A stretch of DNA of 11,346 nt, taken from the NCBI GenBank assembly GCA_002697005.1, contig NZUD01000083.1, forward strand, positions 3,259 to 14,604. The letters run 5' to 3'. A program made the position numbers and the translations under genes. Source of the DNA: Chloroflexota bacterium (GTDB lineage Bacteria; Chloroflexota; Dehalococcoidia; UBA3495). A model generated the notes under the pieces. That model had not been told where the DNA came from and made no database searches. It saw only the letters and a list, made by a program, of their open reading frames with translations. Below are positions 5,696-11,346 of the stretch, in pieces; within the stretch, counting starts at the first letter, position 1; every line of letters begins with the position of its first letter.

Positions 5696-8214
5696 CGCAC
5701 CCTCCTTTTTATTACTGCCAATATCATGGCCAGTCGAAGCCTTTGCCACGCCACTGCCAACAGACGCCGCTCGCTGGCAGTCGAATATTTATTCCCGTAC
5801 CTAGTTCGGACGTACGCATCCACTATAATCGAGACCGATGCCCTTTGAACTGGAATCACTTCCCGTAATTGATTACCGAATTGATATGGGGTTTGAAACT
5901 CGGCAGGGCCCGCCGATGCCAACTTGGCGAGAGAAGTCATTCTGCGAAAGGCGATTCTAGGAGTACCGGGAATCGCCAGAAACCGTCTCCAGAGCAAGTT
6001 ACCGGCCCCTCCGACCACTGTCAAAGTCCCGAGCACGCCCAACGCCCACGGCCACAGCCCAATAAAGAAGATATCTCCGCCCGAGTTGGATCGAGCTCCT
6101 AGGATTGCTTGGGTTTCTTCGCCCTCTTCGCAATCGAATAAGTCACCTGTATCGTAGAAACACTCTTCGTCAAGAGGGTCAAAATGCCATAGACCACCCT
6201 CTTCAGTATCAAGGACCTTTCCTTCGGCTAGGCTGGTTCCGGGTAACGATTTTCCCGGCGTGGGTTCAAAAGGAATCCAACCATATTCCGGAAAGTAGAC
6301 CTCCAGCCAGGCGTGACTATGACTGTCCGTCACTGCAAATAGCGGTTTGTGTTCAATCCGGTCTCCCGTGGTATAGCCAACGGCCAGCCTGGCCGGAACT
6401 CCTACCGTTCGTAACATGACCGCCATTGTCGAGCCGAAATACTCGCTGTAACCCTCACCAAGGGTAAATAGGAAATGGTCCACGCCGTCGGCATTGAATG
6501 GAGGAGGGTCTACCCTAAGGTTGTACGGATAGTTGTTCCTCAGGTAATCCTCCAACGCTTTGGCCTTTCCGTAAGGCGTTTCCATCCCATCCGTAACTCT
6601 AGAGGCAAGGCCTCGCACCCGCTGGGGTAGGTTCGGCGGCAACTGGAGGTAACGCTCCGAGACCCACACTGGGTAATTCGTGGTGGCGTTAAGCAACTGC
6701 TCGGGCTCAGCCCGAGAGATAGCCGACGTCACCTGATACGGATCACCAGTCTCGAACTTTTTCCGCCTATTGGTGACTGAAAGCGCCTTAGGTATGGCAG
6801 GTAAAGCCTCTGTGAATTGCACCTTGATAACGTACCCATCTTCACGGTCGACCTTATCCATGCGAAACTGCGCTGGCAGAGATTGAGCTAACTGTAGGTC
6901 GCTTATGAATGGGCCGCTCTCATCGATCGCTTTAGTCATATCCATGCCGATAACTTGCAGATACTCAGGGAGAGTCCCTCCGTCTTGGAGTACGGATAGG
7001 TCGATGGTGAAGACTGGTGAGGCCTGAGTCTCAATCATCACGTCCTGGTCTACGTCCAACAAATAGTCGCTTGAGAACAGCTTCTTGGAAGTGTAAAGCG
7101 GCGTCACTATGTAAGTGATTTCCTCTCGCAGTAGGTCGACTGAATCTTGGTTGAATTCCGGGGTGTAACCCAGTGATTCGGTTACCGTGTGTTCAGAGAG
7201 CCAACCTTTGCCGTTGTAAGTGCTGTAAGTCCGGGCCTTTAAATACATCTCTGTTTCCGAGTCAACCCACAACACTTGAGTGGTTGTGGGATAGATGCTC
7301 CCCTGGAATGCCATGACGTTGTCCCATATGCGGAAGCCTAACGGCCGTCGGGCTGGCAATCCGGCGAATAGCCGATTGAAGTCGTCTTCAATCGACTCTA
7401 GAGGGTGACGCATGGACTCGTAGGCATCGTTGGTCGGCGCCCATTTGGGCGCCACAGGCACCAAGAAGGCCAAAATGATAACCAAGACAGTCAAGGCGAA
7501 GCTATCGGAGAGAGACAGCCCGGCCAGATGATCATCGACCTTAACTGATCGTCGTTCCCATTCATGCTTACGCCTGACTGCCTGAATGCGGGCGACCAGC
7601 AATAGGGCGGTAAAAAGATAAAACCCTAGGTGGAATGCTGAGTTGGGCGGCAGAAATGTCAGATTGGAGAGAAGACATATGCCTCCAAGGACGAACACCC
7701 CCCAAAAATTGCTGTAACGCAGGAACAACCAGGCTCCAAAAAAACCAGTTAACCAGGTTGCCGTCATCAACGCGAATCCGAATGGTAACCCGTCGACGTT
7801 GATTGAGCCTGTGCGGGCGGCCTCCAACCACAGTTCTAGTCGCTCCAGGACTTCCCTAGTACCGCCCACCGTTACGCCGTCCAGGCTGAAACTGGACAGT
7901 TGCCATAGGATGGTGCTCAACCCAATTACCAGACCCACAGGTAATAAAGCTATTGACCAGACTGGCACCCGGTAGAGGGTAAGTCCAGTGAGCATGGCTA
8001 AAAAGAGAACCAGTATCAGGTTCGGCGTTGCCACCCAGTTGGCTTGTTCCACCGACCAGACCACTACAACCAGGTTAATTACCAGTAGCACGGTGGCGAT
8101 CCAACCCTCATTGGGCCGGAGCGTGCGTTCTAACTTGAGGATGCCGTCCTTGATGTCTCCGGCGTTAAACCTCCGCCCGTGGGGCTCCGCGGAAACCAGC
8201 GTTTCGAAAGTCAT
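5692..8214 (-). CDS. Membrane transglutaminase-like protein (TgpA/DUF3488 type) with Ser in place of catalytic Cys
   Basis: An 840-residue membrane protein. About seven hydrophobic segments fill the N-terminal third (roughly 38-56, 61-80, 86-105, 144-165, 170-188, 193-213, 236-256). A large outer domain carries a transglutaminase core (about 540-655), and one more membrane segment (about 715-738) leads to a basic cytoplasmic tail resembling DUF4129. This is the order seen in TgpA-type proteins. In the core, GYSEYF places Ser590 (AGC) where the family has Cys; His634 (SHAWLEVYFPEYGW) is kept, and FEPTPG gives Glu650 where Asp is usual. A juxtamembrane acidic stretch has two cysteines (685 and 695). 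It is coupled by ATGA overlaps to the DUF58 gene before it and the MGMT gene after it. The family is normally paired with MoxR and DUF58. True enzyme activity here is doubtful. Confidence 0.93.
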   Translation of the reverse strand: MTFETLVSAEPHGRRFNAGDIKDGILKLERTLRPNEGWIATVLLVINLVVVVWSVEQANWVATPNLILVLFLAMLTGLTLYRVPVWSIALLPVGLVIGLSTILWQLSSFSLDGVTVGGTREVLERLELWLEAARTGSINVDGLPFGFALMTATWLTGFFGAWLFLRYSNFWGVFVLGGICLLSNLTFLPPNSAFHLGFYLFTALLLVARIQAVRRKHEWERRSVKVDDHLAGLSLSDSFALTVLVIILAFLVPVAPKWAPTNDAYESMRHPLESIEDDFNRLFAGLPARRPLGFRIWDNVMAFQGSIYPTTTQVLWVDSETEMYLKARTYSTYNGKGWLSEHTVTESLGYTPEFNQDSVDLLREEITYIVTPLYTSKKLFSSDYLLDVDQDVMIETQASPVFTIDLSVLQDGGTLPEYLQVIGMDMTKAIDESGPFISDLQLAQSLPAQFRMDKVDREDGYVIKVQFTEALPAIPKALSVTNRRKKFETGDPYQVTSAISRAEPEQLLNATTNYPVWVSERYLQLPPNLPQRVRGLASRVTDGMETPYGKAKALEDYLRNNYPYNLRVDPPPFNADGVDHFLFTLGEGYSEYFGSTMAVMLRTVGVPARLAVGYTTGDRIEHKPLFAVTDSHSHAWLEVYFPEYGWIPFEPTPGKSLPGTSLAEGKVLDTEEGGLWHFDPLDEECFYDTGDLFDCEEGEETQAILGARSNSGGDIFFIGLWPWALGVLGTLTVVGGAGNLLWRRFLAIPGTPRIAFRRMTSLAKLASAGPAEFQTPYQFGNQLREVIPVQRASVSIIVDAYVRTRYGNKYSTASERRLLAVAWQRLRLAMILAVIKRRVR
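5701..5705 (-). promoter_or_regulatory. Ribosome-binding site of the MGMT gene, inside the upstream gene
   Basis: GGAGG on the minus strand with a five-base gap to ATG 5695, lying within the last codons of the transglutaminase-like gene. It decides the start and fits coupled translation through the ATGA overlap. Confidence 0.7.
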
Positions 8215-9461
8215 TCTGAGCTCTTGGCTATGTTAGCAGCCCAATTGCTTGGGATCTCCTTAACCGGAGTCTGGAGAGCGTCATTTAGAATATCTCCTTG
8301 GCGTACCATGTAGACGGGGATCAAGTTTTCGCTGAGGGCTTCAAGCGGGAACCTCATGTCGGTCAGTGAACCGAAACTGGAACGGTCAACCAATACGACA
8401 GCGACTTCCACTCCCTGGCGGCGCAGATCGGTCAGCGACGCCACCCACTGGGTTTCCACCGATGAAGTAACCACGGTTAGGGCGTTGTACTGGTTCAGAT
8501 GGTTACGCACGCCGTAGATGAAATCCTGTAGAGAACGCTGGCCGTGGGCCCGGACCTCAGAGAGGGTTTCCATCAATCGCCCGCGCTGCTCTGGGCTGCT
8601 GTCGGGCCGGTATATATGTTCTTGGTCTCCGTTGGACGCCAACCCAACTGGCATAGATTGGTCCATAAGACGCTCTATGATGGATGCTGCCACAGTAACC
8701 GATAGCTCCTCAGTGTTGTCCACTTCGTCCAAGTCGGCTCCGTAATGGGACATCTGGTGCATGTCAAGCAGCACCCAGGCCTCCGCTGAAAGCCCCATGT
8801 CGAATTCCTTGACCATCAATTCATTCATGCGGGCGGTGTAGGGCCAGTGGATGCGGCGCGTGCTGTCGCCATCGACGTAGGAGCGTATGGAAGCTACATC
8901 AGTGGTGATTTGATCCGAGTGGCGTGTCGTTCGGCTGTCGCTAGGCAGGCCTGCAAACCGGGCGTCCAGATTGGGGAGTTCCTCAACGGCAGGAAAGACG
9001 ATGTAATGATGTAGGTCCGAGAAATCGCGGCAGAGGCGGAAGAGCCCAAACGGGTCTTGGCTTATGAGTCTGACCTGGCCCGAACGGTAGACTCCCCGTT
9101 TGGCCAAGTAGGTCTGGATGCGCCAGGTCCGCACTTGCTCCCGTATCAGCGCTAGACCACGCCCGCTGGTGTCGGCTGACGGGCCAGTTGCCTCAGCGAC
9201 TTCCAGCCACGACTTGGGCATCTTAGTCCGATTGATGATCGATACTTGCCCGCTCAGATAACCGCCCACTCGGCCTCTGTTTGCGTCACGGGTGACGCTG
9301 AGGTCGATACCGCGAAGGTTGAGCCAAGCCCAAACGAACCCAATGACGGTGACCATCAGAAGGACGTAGAGAAATCTAAAGAAGAATTCGAAGCCAGTGC
9401 CAAAGGCGTAGAACCCCACGACCAGCAGCAAAGCTACTATGCCTATCAATCGTCGGTTCAT
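8211..9461 (-). CDS. DUF58 family membrane-anchored protein
   Basis: A 416-residue protein with two N-terminal hydrophobic segments (about 4-20 and 24-46), then a soluble part. Landmarks are DPFGLFR (136-142) and the DUF58 signature IRSYVDGDSTRRIHW (192-206) followed by LMVKEF. The rest has a von Willebrand A-like fold, with WVLLDMHQ resembling a first strand and metal-site region. DUF58 proteins accompany MoxR ATPases and transglutaminase-like membrane proteins; their biochemical role is poorly known, and envelope assembly or stress functions have been proposed. The ATG at 9461 was preferred over an in-frame TTG at 9473, though neither has a strong ribosome-binding site. Its stop overlaps the next gene's ATG (ATGA), and it begins 59 bases after the MoxR gene. 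Confidence 0.92.
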   Translation of the reverse strand: MNRRLIGIVALLLVVGFYAFGTGFEFFFRFLYVLLMVTVIGFVWAWLNLRGIDLSVTRDANRGRVGGYLSGQVSIINRTKMPKSWLEVAEATGPSADTSGRGLALIREQVRTWRIQTYLAKRGVYRSGQVRLISQDPFGLFRLCRDFSDLHHYIVFPAVEELPNLDARFAGLPSDSRTTRHSDQITTDVASIRSYVDGDSTRRIHWPYTARMNELMVKEFDMGLSAEAWVLLDMHQMSHYGADLDEVDNTEELSVTVAASIIERLMDQSMPVGLASNGDQEHIYRPDSSPEQRGRLMETLSEVRAHGQRSLQDFIYGVRNHLNQYNALTVVTSSVETQWVASLTDLRRQGVEVAVVLVDRSSFGSLTDMRFPLEALSENLIPVYMVRQGDILNDALQTPVKEIPSNWAANIAKSSE

Positions 9462-9520
9462 AGCAACGCCCAATGCATTGTTTTGTTCACGATTATGAGT
9501 AGAGGGACGGCGTAGGGTCT

Positions 9521-10474
9521 CTATCGGGTTGCGCCAGGGATTGCCACGGACTCGAGAAGTCCATCAATCACCTGGCTTGAGTGCACACCGCGCATACGGG
9601 CAGCAGGGGAAAGTATTAACCGGTGAGCGAGAACTGCATAGGCTAATTCTTTGACGTCGTCTGGTATCACGTAGTCCCGGCCTCGCAATATTGCCATGCC
9701 CCGCACGGCCCGGAACATGCCCAGAGACGCCCTGGGAGATGCTCCCAATGAAACGTCTTCGTGGTTCCTGGTTGCCCCGATGAAGCTGACTATGTACTCC
9801 CGCACGGCGCTGTCTACGTAAACGTTCTTGGTGGCGTCCTGCAAGTTAATCATATCTTCAGGAGTTGCAACGGCTTTCAATTCGTCTATGGGGTGGGTCT
9901 GTTCTTGCTGTTCGATCACCGACATCTCTTCGGCAAAGCTGGGGTAGCCCAGGCTGATACGCATCAGGAAGCGGTCGAGTTGAGCTTCAGGCAAGGGGAA
10001 GGTGCCCTCGTATTCGATAGGGTTCTGTGTAGCTATCACTACGAAGGGTCGGTCCAGGATGCGGCTAGTGCCGTCTACTGAGACCTGCAATTCCTCCATC
10101 GCTTCTAATAGGGCAGACTGAGTTTTAGGGGTGGCTCTGTTAATCTCATCCACCAAAACTACCTGAGCCATCACTGGCCCTGGCCGAAATTGGAAATCTC
10201 TGGTGCTTTGGTTATAGATCGAAACACCGACGATGTCGCTAGGGAGCAGGTCGGGGGTGAACTGAATACGCTTGAAAGAGCATCCTACTGAAGCTGATAT
10301 GCTTTTGGCCAGCATGGTCTTGCCGACGCCTGGTATATCTTCGATGAGTATGTGGCCCTGTGCGATAACGGCAGCCAATGCCCGTTCGATCACTGGCTTT
10401 TTACCGACGATCACTTTGGAAACGTTCTCAACGATTTCTTGTGCTATGCCTGTTGCTGATTGAGTCTCTTTCAC
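9521..10474 (-). CDS. MoxR family AAA+ ATPase
   Basis: A 317-residue cytoplasmic AAA+ ATPase of typical MoxR length. The P-loop DIPGVGKT spans 46-53, Walker B VVLVDE 105-110, the sensor region ATQNP 148-152, the LPEAQLDRF segment with the probable arginine finger 161-169, and sensor 2 GASPRAS 244-250 (Arg248). MoxR ATPases act as chaperone-like remodelers for partner proteins with a von Willebrand A domain; the DUF58 protein encoded next is the likely partner. The start is GTG at 10474, with GGAG six bases upstream. This is the first gene of the minus-strand operon, divergent from the thioredoxin-like lipoprotein. No moxR/ravA-type gene symbol is safe to assign. Confidence 0.96.
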   Translation of the reverse strand: MKETQSATGIAQEIVENVSKVIVGKKPVIERALAAVIAQGHILIEDIPGVGKTMLAKSISASVGCSFKRIQFTPDLLPSDIVGVSIYNQSTRDFQFRPGPVMAQVVLVDEINRATPKTQSALLEAMEELQVSVDGTSRILDRPFVVIATQNPIEYEGTFPLPEAQLDRFLMRISLGYPSFAEEMSVIEQQEQTHPIDELKAVATPEDMINLQDATKNVYVDSAVREYIVSFIGATRNHEDVSLGASPRASLGMFRAVRGMAILRGRDYVIPDDVKELAYAVLAHRLILSPAARMRGVHSSQVIDGLLESVAIPGATR

Positions 10475-10480
10475 TTGTTT

Positions 10481-10484
10481 CTCC
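10481..10484 (-). promoter_or_regulatory. Ribosome-binding site fixing the GTG start of the MoxR gene
   Basis: GGAG on the minus strand, six bases before GTG 10474. Confidence 0.6.
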
Positions 10485-10539
10485 GCTTAGTGGCTGCAGA
10501 CTGAATCAAGACCGGAGCCATAGCTGACAGCCTGAGTTT

Positions 10540-10568
10540 ATCATAGCGTTTGAGTGTGGGCTTGAGAT
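10540..10568 (-). promoter_or_regulatory. Candidate promoter of the MoxR operon
   Basis: On the minus strand, TATGAT (10545-10540) matches 5 of 6 bases of the -10 consensus. At 17 bases spacing the -35 position (10568-10563) reads ATCTCA, a poor 3 of 6 match, so an activator or another sigma factor may be involved. It would give a leader of about 60 bases. Confidence 0.35.
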
Positions 10569-10581
10569 GCTGTTCAAGCCC
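10558..10581. repeat. Perfect 8-bp inverted repeat GGGCTTGA/TCAAGCCC
   Basis: GGGCTTGA (10558-10565), an eight-base centre, then TCAAGCCC (10574-10581). It is followed by no U-run on either strand, so a terminator is unlikely in this divergent promoter region. It covers the -35 position of the MoxR promoter candidate, which is where an operator would sit. Confidence 0.5.
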
Positions 10582-10660
10582 TCCTCTATCATCTGATTCC
10601 ACGTTTGATCTAAGATAGATTTAAGTACGGAATACCCTCTGCAGCAGTTCATATTGAATC

Positions 10661-10666
10661 TTGACA
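10661..10666 (+). promoter_or_regulatory. Perfect -35 box TTGACA upstream of the lipoprotein gene
   Basis: TTGACA matches the consensus exactly and lies 78 bases before ATG 10745. The -10 position 17 bases on reads AATTAC, a weak match, so the promoter call is tentative. Confidence 0.3.
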
Positions 10667-10744
10667 CCAGGTTAAAACGCAGGAATTACCACTACACACA
10701 CTCGCTTGGCCGGGCTGAGAGCACAGCTGGGCCACGGGATATAA

Positions 10745-11346
10745 ATGTTAGAAGCAGCAACAAAAGTTTGGAGGATAGATCACGGACTTAGATTTTCGTT
10801 TCTAGCAGTGTTGGCGCTAGGATTGGTCTTCGTGGTAGCTGCTTGTGGCAACTCAGCTTCTGACGAGATTACCGGCGCCACCGACCTTGGCGTCGAAGCA
10901 TCAACCCAGTCCGTCATCGCCGCGGAGATAACGACAAAGTCATCTGTGCCCAACCCCAGTAGAAAAATTGGCGGTGATGTGGGAAACCTGGCCCCTGAAC
11001 TTGGAGGCATCAACGCTTGGATCAATGGCGGACCATATACGATGGATCAACTCCGGGGCCAGGTAGTCCTGATTGATTTTTGGACTTACACCTGCATCAA
11101 TTGCATTCGAACCTATCCGTTCTTGAAGCAGTGGCACTCGAGGTATGCGGACGATGGACTTGTAATAGTGGGTGTCCACACCCCTGAATTTGAATTTGAG
11201 AAGGACTACGATAACGTACTGGAAGCCACCCAGTTGAACGCCCTTAAATGGGTCGTGGCCCAGGACAACGACTCCATCACCTGGCGCCGTTACAACAACC
11301 GGTTTTGGCCCGCCAAATACCTCATTGATAAAGATGGAGTGGTCCG
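10745..11346 (+). CDS. Thioredoxin-like lipoprotein, TlpA/DipZ type (3' truncated by window)
   Basis: Extracytoplasmic thiol-disulfide protein; 200 complete codons are visible and the frame runs off the end. A basic N-terminus is followed by a hydrophobic stretch (17-33) and a lipobox ending VAAC, so Cys34 should be lipid-anchored. A Ser/Thr-rich spacer (about 35-80) follows, then a thioredoxin fold: VVLIDFWTYTC with active-site C117-I-N-C120, then GVHTPEFEFEKD, then FWPAKYLIDKDG with the expected cis-Pro. The CINC site and the HTPEFEFEKD stretch are typical of the DipZ-type subgroup. The ATG at 10745 directly follows an in-frame TAA, so no earlier start is possible; the ribosome-binding site is weak. 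It is transcribed away from the MoxR operon. The likely role is reducing or isomerising disulfides of outer proteins; the partner is unknown. Confidence 0.92.
   Translation, partial: MLEAATKVWRIDHGLRFSFLAVLALGLVFVVAACGNSASDEITGATDLGVEASTQSVIAAEITTKSSVPNPSRKIGGDVGNLAPELGGINAWINGGPYTMDQLRGQVVLIDFWTYTCINCIRTYPFLKQWHSRYADDGLVIVGVHTPEFEFEKDYDNVLEATQLNALKWVVAQDNDSITWRRYNNRFWPAKYLIDKDGVV

Noticed and set aside
5696..5749. Longer N-terminus for the MGMT protein
   Set aside because: It runs into the upstream gene and the extra residues do not resemble the family; ATG 5695 has a ribosome-binding site and the ATGA overlap.
10780..11179. Minus-strand open frames across the start of the thioredoxin-like lipoprotein
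   Set aside because: The plus-strand frame has a signal peptide, lipobox and CINC active site; the antisense frames have nothing recognisable.
1..11346. Mobile element, phage, CRISPR array or known defence system
   Set aside because: No transposase, integrase, terminal repeats, spaced direct repeats or defence domains seen. The MoxR-DUF58 operon could recall AAA+/vWA defence modules, but its content is the common envelope-linked type.

Overview
The window looks like chromosomal DNA from an uncultured or little-studied bacterium, most plausibly a Chloroflexota lineage of the Dehalococcoidia/SAR202 type. That placement is an inference from the general look of the DnaE C-terminus, the MoxR/DUF58/transglutaminase block and the CINC-type thioredoxin lipoprotein; no marker gene settles it. 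Base composition is balanced by eye, and I see no insertion sequence, phage gene, CRISPR array, tRNA or rRNA.

Layout. (1) 1-1671, plus strand: the 3' part of dnaE, the replicative DNA polymerase III alpha subunit. It has a clamp-binding motif, an OB fold, an Asn/Gly/Lys-rich linker and a long low-complexity tail ending like the tip of single-stranded DNA-binding protein. (2) 1672-2303: a 632-base non-coding stretch with hairpins, a plausible panD promoter and two short palindromes. (3) 2304-4176, plus strand: panD (aspartate to beta-alanine) followed by two different SAM-dependent methyltransferases. The first overlaps panD by 20 bases and looks like the sarcosine/dimethylglycine N-methyltransferase group; the second resembles METTL27. 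No other pantothenate gene is nearby. (4) 4221-10474, minus strand, read from right to left: MoxR AAA+ ATPase, DUF58 protein, membrane transglutaminase-like protein (TgpA/DUF3488 type), MGMT-type DNA repair protein, then an alpha/beta hydrolase. The DUF58, transglutaminase and MGMT genes are joined by ATGA stop/start overlaps. (5) 10745 to the end, plus strand and divergent from the MoxR operon: the 5' part of a thioredoxin-like (TlpA/DipZ-type) lipoprotein.

Main points. The panD-methyltransferase-methyltransferase cassette suggests, as a hypothesis, a route from aspartate through beta-alanine to N-methylated beta-alanines, possibly beta-alanine betaine, a compatible solute whose known enzymology is in plants. 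The transglutaminase-like protein has Ser590 (AGC) where the catalytic Cys is expected and Glu650 where Asp is usual, so it is either catalytically silent or works differently. DnaE carries an SSB-like C-terminal tip (GDEPPF).
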